In this document: positions 27,391 to 36,713 of the stretch, piece after piece
How positions within the stretch are numbered: position 1 is the stretch's first letter
Layout: each line of letters begins with the position of its first letter
NCBI GenBank assembly: GCA_003215725.1
Contig: QCJX01000004.1
Coordinates: 1 to 64,000 of the forward strand
DNA length: 64,000 nucleotides
Origin: Prochlorococcus sp. AG-409-I11
GTDB lineage: Bacteria; Cyanobacteriota; Cyanobacteriia; PCC-6307; Cyanobiaceae
Reading direction: 5' to 3'
The notes under the pieces: generated by a model
Seen by the model: only the letters and a program-made list of their open reading frames with translations
What the model was told of the DNA's origin: nothing
The model's database searches: none
Translations under genes and position numbers: made by a program

Positions 27391-28092
27391 TCAATCTGGG
27401 ATCCAATCTTCAGGAGGATTAGGTTTATCTGATTCAGATAAAGAAGGAAATACTTCTCTAACCCTTACTGTTAGTTCGGAACGAACATCCTTTCTAAAAC
27501 CTTCTACAGCATCGGAATGAAGAACAGGGTAGTTTTTTTCATCCTTTGATAAGCCTTCTCTTAGTTGACGCCACTTTGTCGATTCCTTTTTCTTTAAGGT
27601 CTCCAATGGCTCAGAAAAATCAAACAAGAACATATCTATTTGTTGCGGATAATTGCTTATGGACCTAAGAATTATTTCTTCTCTAAAAGAATCAAGCTGT
27701 TTAGCTTTAAGAGTATCTGGTAGTCCTAGAACAGGTTGATAGTAATCAAGAGCTCTCAATTCCTCCTCAAGAATTATTGGCCATAAACCTCGAGAACCTT
27801 CTTTTAAATTGAAATTGTTTTCTGCTTTGTTAATTTCGTCTAAATAGAAAGTCAACCACCGGTAATAAGACTTTTCTTTTATAGGTTTTTTAACAGATGC
27901 TTTTCCTTTAGGTAATTCGGGTAAAACCGCTTCTGCTTTCCTAAGGAATAGACGATCTTCCCTTTCAAGGTTTATAGCTCCCCACCTTTGACGATAGTCC
28001 CAAAGCTCGACATAACGAGTAATTTCTTCATTGGACCAACCAAGTGCTTTGAGGTCATCTGCTCTGTGAGTCAACTCTTTAGTCACGCGCAA
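27391..28092 (-). CDS. Conserved-looking soluble protein, unknown function
   Basis: A 233-residue hydrophilic protein without signal peptide or membrane helix. It begins with a helical region containing LKALGWSNEEITRYVELWDYRQRWG, ends in PPEDWIPD, and is rich in Trp, Arg and Glu. I cannot assign a family. The first in-frame starts are TTG (28092) and GTG two codons later. It lies 12 bases after the lytic transglycosylase stop and 41 bases before metY on the same strand, so it may be part of either transcript. Confidence 0.7.
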   Translation of the reverse strand: MRVTKELTHRADDLKALGWSNEEITRYVELWDYRQRWGAINLEREDRLFLRKAEAVLPELPKGKASVKKPIKEKSYYRWLTFYLDEINKAENNFNLKEGSRGLWPIILEEELRALDYYQPVLGLPDTLKAKQLDSFREEIILRSISNYPQQIDMFLFDFSEPLETLKKKESTKWRQLREGLSKDEKNYPVLHSDAVEGFRKDVRSELTVRVREVFPSLSESDKPNPPEDWIPD

Positions 28093-28104
28093 TGAATAGA
28101 TCGA

Positions 28105-29097
28105 TTATCTAGAAGGGTATACGGGTGGAAGGCTTACTGGAAAGTCTTTTAAATAGGTCGATATAGGAATACTGGTGTTTTGACTGTATCCAACAGGTAA
28201 CCAAAGATCTCCTTCATCTACATAAAAATGAATTTCCCAGTGATAAAGACCTCTAAAAGCATAAGGATCATCCCTTAATAGTTCGGAATAAAGAAGTACG
28301 GCTCTGCCGTAATAATCGCTGTTGTTATATCCCCATAAACCCTTTTTAATATCTTCAAGACCACCCCTTTGCACTAAATATCTTGCTGCTGCTTGAATTG
28401 AATCATGAGGATCAGTGATGTCACCATCATTACCTATACCGGGAAGATCCCATGTCGAAGGTAAAAATTGCATAGGACCTTTTGCATTGGCAACAGAAAC
28501 GCCAGAAATGCGACCCATACCTGTTTCGACAAGATTAATTGCGGCTAGGATATGCCAATCAATACCGGTCTCAGTTTCTGCCTTGTGGTAGTAAGAAAGA
28601 AGGTTTTTAGGTGGTTCTGGCTGAACAATTGTCCAAGCGGGCAAAGTGGTTGGCCTAAGTTTCCCTTTGGACATATTCAAAAACTCCCTTCTTGCAGCGA
28701 GATGAATATTGGCTGTTCTTGTCCAACGTAAAGGCAAATGATTGATAACCTGTTGAGCTATAACTTGATTTCTAGATAAAAAACGATAAATAACTTGTTG
28801 TTGGTGGGAATATTTGGATAGTAAAGTGTCATCAATTAAAGGATTACGTATATTTTCCTCAAGAGAAACTAAAAGTTTTGAAATTTCTGTGGGATTAACA
28901 GGTACAAGAGGATAATGACGTCCATCAGCCGTTAAAGGCAAGTTGTTTGATGTAGGGAGTGATAAAGGTTTTAAATTATTGATAGAGGTATGAGATGGTA
29001 AATTGATATGAGTTTTATAATTAAAAAGTTTTGAAGCCAAAACAGAGGAATTAAAACCAAGTATTGAAAAGAACAAGAAATAGAAGATAGCTAACAT
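28105..29097 (-). CDS. Lytic murein transglycosylase, SLT domain
   Basis: An exported enzyme that cleaves the MurNAc-GlcNAc bond of peptidoglycan with 1,6-anhydro ring formation. The 330-residue protein has a signal peptide (hydrophobic residues 2-20, cleavage near VLAS). The C-terminal half is a lytic transglycosylase domain with LAAINLVETGMGR (catalytic Glu in VETG, about residue 190), SVANAKGPMQFLPSTW, and the end-of-domain GLWGYNNSDYYG. This resembles the MltB/SLT-type domain used by actinobacterial and cyanobacterial proteins. Periplasmic location is expected. Confidence 0.88.
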   Translation of the reverse strand: MLAIFYFLFFSILGFNSSVLASKLFNYKTHINLPSHTSINNLKPLSLPTSNNLPLTADGRHYPLVPVNPTEISKLLVSLEENIRNPLIDDTLLSKYSHQQQVIYRFLSRNQVIAQQVINHLPLRWTRTANIHLAARREFLNMSKGKLRPTTLPAWTIVQPEPPKNLLSYYHKAETETGIDWHILAAINLVETGMGRISGVSVANAKGPMQFLPSTWDLPGIGNDGDITDPHDSIQAAARYLVQRGGLEDIKKGLWGYNNSDYYGRAVLLYSELLRDDPYAFRGLYHWEIHFYVDEGDLWLPVGYSQNTSIPISTYLKDFPVSLPPVYPSR

Positions 29098-29211
29098 AGA
29101 AATATGTTTTAGATAATTATCTAATGATTAGAAGTTAAAACGGAGTGAAGAAAAAATAGAGACTTTTAAAGGGATGATTTAAATTATATTGATAGAAAAG
29201 ATAGTGAAAAG

Positions 29212-30327
29212 TCAATCAAGTTGCTTATTCATAAAAAGTAAAATAGAATCCCATTGGCTTTCGATGCTTTCCAGTAGTTTAAATTGTACTTCTGCTCTAA
29301 AGAGATTATGAGCAGGATACTCTGTCCTGAAATATAAATTACCTAAGAAATAATCCGATAGAAACCTTAAACCTAGTTCGAAAGTTATAATTTTAATGGA
29401 GTTCGCTATAGAAACAATGCTAAAGTTGTTCAAAAAATTGGGATAGGCTTTAATGTAGCCATCTAACATAGACTGACAATAATGCAAATTAAAAGAAACA
29501 TCTAATAAGTCTTGCGGATCTTCTCCTCCAATATTACAAATAGAGCGTAAGCAATCTCCGAGATCATAAAGAATACAACCAGGTTGAGCAGTGTCTAAAT
29601 CTATAATAGATCTAAATAATAGACTTTTTTGATCAAAAAGAAAATTTGAAATCTTGGGATCTCCGTGTATGAGTTGTAAGCCCAAATTATTTTCTGAAGA
29701 TCGAAAGTCTAATAAATATATATAATCCTTTCTTTGATCTACAAAATTAATTAGTTTGGTGATACGTGAGTTGAATTGAAAACAATCAGCATTTAAACCC
29801 TTAAAAAACTTGAAAGATTGAACAAGATTGTGATAATGATGTTTGGTATTATGCAAATTCGGAATAATTGTATGTAATTTATTTACGGGTAGGTCATGAT
29901 AATTATAATGAAATGAACCCAACCCGTAACCTACTTGATAAGCTATAGATTCAGATGGAACACATCTATAAGTAGTTGAAGAGTCTACAAATTCGTAGGC
30001 TCTCCAAAACTGACCATCCAATTCTAATAAAAAATTATCTGATTTCACTAATGGAATAAGCCTAGGCAGAATAGAACTAGAATTAAAAAGACTAGGAGAT
30101 TTGTCAAATTCTGCAAAATCATAAATATAAATATAGTTGGAAATTAACTTAAAGGGATCAGAGAAGACTGAAGTATTGATCTGTTGCAAAATTAACTTTT
30201 CAGGAAAACCAGAGTTTAAGGATTCAACTAAAAATGTTTGATTAATATTACCTATAGATAATTTAGTAACGGAAATATTATTAGGACTCCTAGAAAAGCT
30301 CGATGCTATCTTATTAAGTTGAACCAA
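29212..30327 (-). CDS. APH-fold sugar kinase, NahK-like
   Basis: A 371-residue small-molecule kinase of the aminoglycoside phosphotransferase/choline kinase fold. The catalytic loop is LIHGDPKISNFLFD (near residue 220), followed by the metal-binding IDLDTAQPGCILYDLGDCLR. The latter closely resembles N-acetylhexosamine 1-kinase (NahK), in which the Asp of DLDT is the metal ligand. It probably phosphorylates a sugar or sugar derivative at C1. The start is TTG. The next gene upstream on the same strand encodes an unrecognised 504-residue protein, and a StpA-like phosphatase is divergent beyond it. Substrate unknown; antibiotic resistance is unlikely. Confidence 0.8.
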   Translation of the reverse strand: MVQLNKIASSFSRSPNNISVTKLSIGNINQTFLVESLNSGFPEKLILQQINTSVFSDPFKLISNYIYIYDFAEFDKSPSLFNSSSILPRLIPLVKSDNFLLELDGQFWRAYEFVDSSTTYRCVPSESIAYQVGYGLGSFHYNYHDLPVNKLHTIIPNLHNTKHHYHNLVQSFKFFKGLNADCFQFNSRITKLINFVDQRKDYIYLLDFRSSENNLGLQLIHGDPKISNFLFDQKSLLFRSIIDLDTAQPGCILYDLGDCLRSICNIGGEDPQDLLDVSFNLHYCQSMLDGYIKAYPNFLNNFSIVSIANSIKIITFELGLRFLSDYFLGNLYFRTEYPAHNLFRAEVQFKLLESIESQWDSILLFMNKQLD

Positions 30328-30453
30328 AATTTCTATTTCTTTTTAATTTAACATACAACTATAGCCAAGCAAGCAATGCTATCCTAATCAGAATGAAATT
30401 TTAAAGTATTTCAAAGATTAATAGACATATTAAATCTAAGGCCAATATTAATA

Positions 30454-31968
30454 TTAGTTAAATTGATCATTTATTAATTGAATAGCTCTTAAGTATGCAG
30501 AAGATGATTGAGAAAAATTCATGTCATTGGATTGGCTTGGAAGGGGAGAGATTCTAGTACCTGAATTATTTAGAATACAATCTAATATATAATTAAAGGA
30601 TTCTTTTTTATCTAAAGAGTTAAGCTCTTGATAAACTTTTTTTGTATGTGAAGGCGATACAGATTCCTGGCAATAATTACTAAGTTCTCGACTTTGTGTT
30701 AAAACTTGATGGATAACTTGTTTCATATCCTTAGAAGCATAAATACTCATATATAAAAGATTAACTAGAGAACAGTCATTTAATGGGATCTGGTATTTAC
30801 TACGAATGTCAGGCCAAATTTTTAAAGAATTCAAACCTTCCAGAGCCCCTTGTTTTAATCCTGCGTCTGCACACCAAATGAGAAATTCATTAAGATCTTC
30901 AGGACACCTACCTAATCTATTAATATTTTGAGCTAACACTACGCCTGCTTGAAAATTTCTTGTTGGTTTACCGTTTAAAGGTTTTATAAGGCTTCCATTA
31001 ATGTCTGCCACGACGGCTGTAAGCTGGGAAAAAGTATGATCTCTAACATGAGGCTTATCGTATTGATTTAATAGTGAAGCTTCTATACGTTGAACACCAT
31101 AACCTAGCTGATTCAAAGTAAAAGTTTGCTGAAGATATAATGTATCTCTATCTTTCCTTATCATAGAAATAGATGCTGCTTGATCTAAGCATTGACTAGA
31201 TAAAAGGGTTAAGATTGTGGGTAACAGGCCTGGATTTTCCTGATGGAAGGTTAAAGCAAATCCAGAAAAGATGGAAGCCATATTTTTAGATGCTTTTATA
31301 TATTGGCATTCAAGATTATGAACACCTGCTGAAACTTGTATATTTGGAGATAATTTGTCTAACAAGTAAGAACCAAAAGCTGCTGTGATCGAATCTGGAT
31401 GAGTAAAGTTGGCTGTAAAACTATCTAAGGGATTACGAAGATCTGAATGTCTATGAAACCCAGAAAAGAAAGCAAGTTGAGGAAACTTTTCACATAAAAG
31501 ATAAGAGTCATTAGTAGTATTGTCATGACAAAAAGATCCGGCAAGGCAAGCAATAACAACATTAGGTCGATTGAGTTCATCTCTTAACTTAATAGCCAAC
31601 ATTAAGTCTTCCTCTATGTAATTGCTATTGGCAGATAAAAGAACTAAATCACACCTTAAAATTAAATCAGAAAGTTTATTAGTTATTAAATTATTCCCTT
31701 CATAGTGCATTGACATATGACTCATAACCGAAAGATGATTTGAGTCCATGTTGGATAGTGTTATCGAATCAAAAGCTCCAAGAAGTGATCTGTTGGGCCT
31801 TGGAGCTAAAAGCAACCACTGTCCATTGGTTTGCATTGCGCTGTTATAAGCAAGTGAGGCTGGGTAAAGACCAATGCTATAAAAGCCTATTTTCCCAGAC
31901 TTAAGTTCATTTATACGTCTTGATATAGAATTCTGATCTATTAAATTGCGAAAAAAAGAATTATACAT
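30454..31968 (-). CDS. Unrecognised 504-residue protein, dehydrogenase-like layout
   Basis: I cannot name this family. The first ~180 residues look like a divergent Rossmann domain: GKIGFYSIGLYPASLAY (29-45), then ILRCDLVLLSANSNYIEEDL (102-121) and NVVIACLAGSF. A mostly helical region follows with GVHNLECQYIKASKNMASIF (near 215), the position where glycerol-3-phosphate and related dehydrogenases carry their catalytic lysine-containing helix. These similarities are by eye only, and the GxGxxG signature is not intact. No signal peptide. Upstream of the NahK-like kinase (126-base gap) and divergent from the phosphatase (143 bases between chosen starts). Confidence 0.72.
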   Translation of the reverse strand: MYNSFFRNLIDQNSISRRINELKSGKIGFYSIGLYPASLAYNSAMQTNGQWLLLAPRPNRSLLGAFDSITLSNMDSNHLSVMSHMSMHYEGNNLITNKLSDLILRCDLVLLSANSNYIEEDLMLAIKLRDELNRPNVVIACLAGSFCHDNTTNDSYLLCEKFPQLAFFSGFHRHSDLRNPLDSFTANFTHPDSITAAFGSYLLDKLSPNIQVSAGVHNLECQYIKASKNMASIFSGFALTFHQENPGLLPTILTLLSSQCLDQAASISMIRKDRDTLYLQQTFTLNQLGYGVQRIEASLLNQYDKPHVRDHTFSQLTAVVADINGSLIKPLNGKPTRNFQAGVVLAQNINRLGRCPEDLNEFLIWCADAGLKQGALEGLNSLKIWPDIRSKYQIPLNDCSLVNLLYMSIYASKDMKQVIHQVLTQSRELSNYCQESVSPSHTKKVYQELNSLDKKESFNYILDCILNNSGTRISPLPSQSNDMNFSQSSSAYLRAIQLINDQFN

Positions 31969-32111
31969 AATTTAAAATCTCATCTAAATTAAATATAAAA
32001 AAATCATGGCATTTATAATCTTCAGGGAGAAGTATATATTTAATGAAATGGATAATAGTATCAACTATCTGAACTTATTGCTATTATAGCACATAAGTGC
32101 AAGATCTATCA

Positions 32112-33320
32112 ATGAGTAATCAAATATCCAATGCTGGTTATATAGAGATTCTGTCGAATAAGTCTAATTTACTTATAATTCAAGACATAGATGGTGTTTG
32201 TATTCCACTGGTAAATAATCCAATGAATAGGGTGATTAGTAGGGACTATGTGATGTCAGCCAATAAATTAAAAGGAAATTTTTATGTTCTAACCAATGGA
32301 GAGCATGGTGGTAAAAGAGGAGTGAATAGGGTTATTGAAAAATCTTTTGAAAGTAACAAAATCCTAGATGCTTCACCATACTTTCTTCCTGGACTAGCTG
32401 CAGGTGGAGTTGAATACCAGAACGAGAGTGGAAATATAGTTTTTCCAGGAGTGAGAAAAGATGAAATTAATTTCTTAAAAAATGTTCCAAACCTTCTCAA
32501 TCCAAGATTTTTATTAAAACTAAAAGAAATATTTCCTAAGAGTAATGAATCAGAATTAATGAGACTAACAAAAAAATCTATACTCGACACAAGACTTTCC
32601 CCAACTATTAACCTTAATGCATTATTTAAATTGTGTAAAAATGAAATAGAATTAAAAATTAAACTTCAAGAAGCAGCATTCAATGTAATGCAATCGATAA
32701 TGTTAGAAGCAGGAAAATCAAATATGTCCACATCCTTCTATCTTCATATTGCTCCAAATCTAGGGAAAGTAGATGGTAAAGAGTTAATTAAATATGCAAA
32801 TGAAGATGATATAGGAACTACAGATATTCAATTTATGATAAGTAATGCCGTCAAAGATGCTGGGGTATTGTTTCTGCTAAATACTTACATTAAGAATAAA
32901 ACTGGCGTGGCACCATTTGGCGATCATTTTAATGTTAGAGAGGCACCAAAGCTCATGGATCAACAAATAGAACTATGTCTAAGAAATATTAAAAAAGAAG
33001 AAATGCCAACTATTGTAGGTGTTGGAGATACAGTTACTTCATCAAAAAAACAGTCGTCGAATATTAGATTAAGGGGAGGTAGTGATAGAACATTTCTAAC
33101 CTTAATTCAGGAAATAGGAAAATGCTACGATAAAAATAATATTATTATATTTGTAGATAGTAGTGATGGAGAAGTATATAGACCTTCAATAAATAGTAAT
33201 GAAGGGATAACAGATAAGGATGATATACTAAAATTCAATATAACTATGACTAAAGGACATAAAGAATATCTACAATGGTTTCAAGCATTATCAAGGGAAA
33301 TAGTTAATAAGAGGAACTAA
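32112..33320 (+). CDS. stpA: Glucosylglycerol-3-phosphate phosphatase-like (StpA/GgpP)
   Basis: A 402-residue protein matching StpA, the phosphatase that releases the osmolyte glucosylglycerol from its phosphate in Synechocystis. The N-terminal LLIIQDIDGVCIPLVNNPMNRVI is the HAD-like DxDGVC motif and following block of that family, and the length is close to Synechocystis StpA (about 420). Further family-like segments are FYVLTNGEHGG and TIVGVGDTVTSSKK near the C-terminus. The partner synthase ggpS is not in this window. The frame also opens at a GTG five codons earlier; neither start has a Shine-Dalgarno. Substrate here is inferred from homology. Confidence 0.83.
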   Translation: MSNQISNAGYIEILSNKSNLLIIQDIDGVCIPLVNNPMNRVISRDYVMSANKLKGNFYVLTNGEHGGKRGVNRVIEKSFESNKILDASPYFLPGLAAGGVEYQNESGNIVFPGVRKDEINFLKNVPNLLNPRFLLKLKEIFPKSNESELMRLTKKSILDTRLSPTINLNALFKLCKNEIELKIKLQEAAFNVMQSIMLEAGKSNMSTSFYLHIAPNLGKVDGKELIKYANEDDIGTTDIQFMISNAVKDAGVLFLLNTYIKNKTGVAPFGDHFNVREAPKLMDQQIELCLRNIKKEEMPTIVGVGDTVTSSKKQSSNIRLRGGSDRTFLTLIQEIGKCYDKNNIIIFVDSSDGEVYRPSINSNEGITDKDDILKFNITMTKGHKEYLQWFQALSREIVNKRN

Positions 33321-33424
33321 AGAATTCATACACCCACAGCTATACAAACCTGAATAAGCTTGATTAAATATTTTATATAGGTAGAATTATAAAAACAAAT
33401 AAATTCAACACCAATTCGAGAATC

Positions 33425-34363
33425 ATGAAGTTCCCTGAAATAAGAAGGGGTGAGCTCACAACTTTACAAGTAAATATTGGCTACAAATGTAATCAAGCTT
33501 GTGTTCATTGTCATGTAAATGCTAGTCCAATCAGAACAGAAATGATGAGCAATGAGACCCTATTATTGATACTGAAGGTACTAAAAAAATATAAAATTAA
33601 AACTTTAGATATAACTGGGGGTGCTCCTGAGATGCATCCAGGATTTAAAGGGTTGGTAATTAAAGCTAGAGAAATTGGAGTAGAGGTGATAGACAGGTGT
33701 AATTTAACAATCTTAACTGAGAAAGGGTACGAAGAGATGGCAGAATTTCTTGCTAACAATAAGGTTACCGTAACAGCCTCATTGCCTTGTTATGAAAAGA
33801 ACAATGTTGATTTACAAAGAGGAAGGGGTGTATACGAGAGAAGTATAGAAGGATTAATTAAATTAAATAAATTAGGCTATGGCATTCCAGACTCTGACAA
33901 TGGAAAGGTACTTAATCTAGTATATAATCCCTTGGGAGCGAGCCTCCCTCCAGAACAAATTGAATTAGAAAAGAGCTATAGAATTGCTCTATACGAGAAG
34001 TATAAGATAACCTTCAATAATTTATTCACAATAACAAATATGCCTATACAAAGATTCAAAATGCAATTAAAAAGAAGTAATGAGTTAGAAGAATATCAAA
34101 AATTGTTATATGATTCTTATAATTCTGAGAACATAAAATCAGTTATGTGCAGAAGCTTAATAAGTGTTGATTGGGAAGGAAATATCTTTGACTGTGACTT
34201 TAACCAACAGTTAGGTATAAAAGTTAAAGGTAATTATAAAAAATTAGTGGATCTTATTAACAATCAAGTTAATCTTAGTGGAAATGTAATTCAAGTAGGT
34301 AGTCATTGTTATGGTTGCACTGCTGGTTGTGGCTCAAGTTGTGGTGGTGCATTGAAGAGCTAA
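33425..34363 (+). CDS. arsS: Radical SAM protein, ArsS type
   Basis: A 312-residue radical SAM enzyme. The cluster motif is CNQACVHCH (CxxxCxxC, about residues 19-26), followed by TLDITGGAPEMHP, VIDRCNLTIL and the C-terminal HCYGCTAGCGSSCGGAL, which all match ArsS, the enzyme attaching an adenosyl group to dimethylarsinate in arsenosugar synthesis. The C-terminal Cys cluster is characteristic of the family. No arsM-type methyltransferase is adjacent. It stands alone, 104 bases after stpA. Confidence 0.88.
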   Translation: MKFPEIRRGELTTLQVNIGYKCNQACVHCHVNASPIRTEMMSNETLLLILKVLKKYKIKTLDITGGAPEMHPGFKGLVIKAREIGVEVIDRCNLTILTEKGYEEMAEFLANNKVTVTASLPCYEKNNVDLQRGRGVYERSIEGLIKLNKLGYGIPDSDNGKVLNLVYNPLGASLPPEQIELEKSYRIALYEKYKITFNNLFTITNMPIQRFKMQLKRSNELEEYQKLLYDSYNSENIKSVMCRSLISVDWEGNIFDCDFNQQLGIKVKGNYKKLVDLINNQVNLSGNVIQVGSHCYGCTAGCGSSCGGALKS

Positions 34364-34388
34364 TTAATCGATTCAAGTTGAAAAGTTA

Positions 34389-34841
34389 TTACTGACATGA
34401 AGGGCAAATAGCTCTTACATTCAAAGTAGATTCAACTAATTTAAAACCAATCTTTTCAGCTGCAAATCTTCCAGCCTGTAAAATTTGATCGCTTTCAAAT
34501 TCTTCAGTCCTTCCACAACGGACACAAACTAAGTGATGGTGATCGGGTTGATCATGACATGCCAGCTCAAATCTATGTCCTCCTTCACTTAACTCCAATT
34601 CATGTAGAAAGCCCATTTTTACGAGTAACCTTAAAGTTCTATAGATAGTTGCTAATGAGACTTTAGAATTTGATTGAACAAGCTGATGGTGAACTTCTTC
34701 GGCACTTAAATGTATACCAGATCCATGACTCTCAAATAAGTCTAAAACTCTTCTTCTTTGTGGTGTAAGGCGTCTTCCGTCCTCATGAAGTCCTGCCTCT
34801 AGAGGCAGGCCTAAACGAGTAAATGACCTAGAGATAGGCAA
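34389..34841 (-). CDS. Fur-family metal-dependent repressor
   Basis: A 150-residue winged-helix regulator. DNA-binding features are RRLTPQRRRVLDLFE (about 23-37) and SLATIYRTLRLLVKMG (about 77-92). The zinc/metal region has HRFELACHDQPDHHHLVCVRCG with the first CxxC, and the second CPSC closes the protein, so both structural-zinc cysteine pairs are present. Fur (iron), Zur (zinc) and PerR (peroxide) cannot be separated with certainty by eye. The start is TTG. A 9-base inverted repeat sits 15-50 bases upstream and could be an autoregulatory site. Confidence 0.9.
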   Translation of the reverse strand: MPISRSFTRLGLPLEAGLHEDGRRLTPQRRRVLDLFESHGSGIHLSAEEVHHQLVQSNSKVSLATIYRTLRLLVKMGFLHELELSEGGHRFELACHDQPDHHHLVCVRCGRTEEFESDQILQAGRFAAEKIGFKLVESTLNVRAICPSCQ

Positions 34842-34855
34842 AGGGTAAGCATTAA

Positions 34856-34891
34856 CTCATTCTCAATAATAGTGACTAATGAGAGAATGAG
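34856..34891 (-). promoter_or_regulatory. Inverted repeat upstream of the Fur-family gene
   Basis: ctcattctc (34856-34864) and gagaatgag (34883-34891) are exact reverse complements flanking an 18-base AT-rich centre. They begin 15 bases upstream of the TTG start. It is either an operator or a leader hairpin. It does not match the classical 7-1-7 Fur box well. Confidence 0.4.
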
Positions 34892-35024
34892 GCAAGAAAT
34901 TAGTAAAACAATCAAATATTTAAAAAAAGAATCAGGTAGGTTCCTTACAAGAGAGGGACAAAATTTGAAAATTTTTAATTATACAATATAATAAAAAGTG
35001 CAAAGAACAAGACGAGCTGGTTAT

Positions 35025-35564
35025 ATGAATGATACAAACTACATTTTAATGATAATTGACGTTCAAGAGAAGCTAGTAAAGTCACTATACAATAATCAAG
35101 AGATGACTATGAATATAGAAAAAATAATCAAAGCATTTGATTTACTTAATTTAAAGATTATCTATACAGAACAAAATCCACACAAGCTTGGCAAAACCTT
35201 AAGAGAGATAAGAGTAGATGAAGATAATATTAATTTACATGAAAAAATGAGTTTTAGTGCTGGAAAGTGCAATGGCGTTATAGATAGTTTAAAGAAAGAA
35301 GAGAAAAGTAAAATAATTATTTGTGGACTTGAAACACATATATGTGTTCAACAAACATGTATAGATTTAATTGACCTTAATTTTAATATATATATCGTAG
35401 CAGACGGGGTAGGAAGCCGAAAAGAATTAGATAGTAAAATAGCCTTAAACAGAATGGAAAAATATGGTGCAGTTATAACAACAACAGAATCAGTTATATT
35501 TGAATGTTGTGGAACCGCTGATAGGGCTGAGTTCAAAGCTATAAGTCAAATAATAAAAGGTTAG
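35025..35564 (+). CDS. Isochorismatase-family cysteine hydrolase
   Basis: A 179-residue hydrolase of the isochorismatase/nicotinamidase fold. The catalytic Asp is in MIIDVQEKL (near residue 13), a Lys in LHEKMSFSA (near 76), and the nucleophile Cys in IICGLETHICVQQT (Cys near 112), followed by VADGVGSR. The triad Asp-Lys-Cys is complete. Substrate is unknown; relatives include the YcaC-like and MES isochorismatase group. A GTG nine codons upstream could also start the protein; the ATG fits family length better. Confidence 0.85.
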   Translation: MNDTNYILMIIDVQEKLVKSLYNNQEMTMNIEKIIKAFDLLNLKIIYTEQNPHKLGKTLREIRVDEDNINLHEKMSFSAGKCNGVIDSLKKEEKSKIIICGLETHICVQQTCIDLIDLNFNIYIVADGVGSRKELDSKIALNRMEKYGAVITTTESVIFECCGTADRAEFKAISQIIKG

Positions 35565-35687
35565 AAGTAAAGCGAATCAATACCTTGCGCAAATAGTAAA
35601 AAAAAAATAAAGAGTTCAGATGCATTAACTTAAACACTAGCTTAAGTAGATCAGCACAGCATAATAGTATTAAGTCGCATCATTTAG

Positions 35688-36713
35688 ATGGAGGGCGTCT
35701 ATCAAAGTATCCTTCTCTCAATTCTAGTTTTTATTTCAGGAGGATTAATCACATTATTATTTGCACGTGTAATTAAAGTTATATTTGGTAAAATAACCTC
35801 TAGAACCAAAACGGAAACAGATGACTATATTTTAAAGGTAATAATAGAAACTATTAAACCATTAGGTCTTACAGTTAGTATATTGCTAGCAATAAGAAGT
35901 CTTAATATTGGTAAGGAGGCTTTAGGTATAATATTTATCTTATCTAAGTTAATTTGTATAGTTCTAATAATAAGGCTAATTAACAGAATATTGCTGAGGT
36001 TGTTATTAAGGTGGTCAGTACATATAAATGACCCAGCAGTAAGCACAATGCTTAGGTCTTTAAGTCCTATGGCTAGAGCTTTAGTGTGGTCTATTGGTAT
36101 AGTTTTTTACTTACAAAATATTGGTGTTCAAATGGCAGCTATTTGGGCACTTCTAAGCGCAGGTGGAATAGGGGCAGGCTTAGCCTTAAAAGAACCAGTA
36201 CAAGAGTTCTTTGAATACATCACGATACTTTTAGATAAACCTTTTCAAAATGGACAATTTATCCATGTTGATGATGTTTGGGCAACTGTAGAAAGAGTTG
36301 GAGTTAGATCCACTCGCTTGAGAAGTGTAAATGGAGAAGTTATAGTTATGAGTAATAGTGCTTTAACTAATGGTGTGATATCTAATTATGGGGAAATGGA
36401 AAATAGACGTTTGGTTCATAAATTAGGAGTTGAATATGAAACGAATTTATCAAAGATGAAAAAAATACCTTCTATTTTAAGAGACATTGTTGAAAATACT
36501 GAAAATGCTATTTTTGACAGGTGTCATTTTACTCAATTTGGAAGTTTCAGCCTAGACTTTGAACTTGTTTACTATATTCCTACAAACAATTATCTTTTAG
36601 CTATGGACTCACAGCAAAGAATTAATCTTGAAATAATTAGAAGATTTGAGCATGAAGGAATAAATTTTGCATTCCCAACTCAAACCTTGCACCTTTCTAA
36701 AGATAAAATTTAA
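35688..36713 (+). CDS. mscS: MscS-type mechanosensitive channel
   Basis: A 341-residue channel that releases solutes during hypo-osmotic shock. Three or more N-terminal membrane helices are seen (about 5-30, 55-75, 80-100). The pore-lining region is MAAIWALLSAGGIGAGLALKEPVQEF (about residues 148-173), matching the Gly/Ala-rich TM3 of MscS. The beta domain has GQFIHVDDVWATVERVGVRSTRLR, and the C-terminal cytoplasmic alpha/beta domain follows. It lies downstream of stpA by about 2.3 kb, which may be coincidental although both concern osmotic balance. Confidence 0.92.
   Translation: MEGVYQSILLSILVFISGGLITLLFARVIKVIFGKITSRTKTETDDYILKVIIETIKPLGLTVSILLAIRSLNIGKEALGIIFILSKLICIVLIIRLINRILLRLLLRWSVHINDPAVSTMLRSLSPMARALVWSIGIVFYLQNIGVQMAAIWALLSAGGIGAGLALKEPVQEFFEYITILLDKPFQNGQFIHVDDVWATVERVGVRSTRLRSVNGEVIVMSNSALTNGVISNYGEMENRRLVHKLGVEYETNLSKMKKIPSILRDIVENTENAIFDRCHFTQFGSFSLDFELVYYIPTNNYLLAMDSQQRINLEIIRRFEHEGINFAFPTQTLHLSKDKI

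Noticed and set aside
29212-30327. Antibiotic (aminoglycoside) phosphotransferase
   Set aside because: The fold family matches, but the metal-site block and context point to a NahK-like sugar kinase in normal metabolism.
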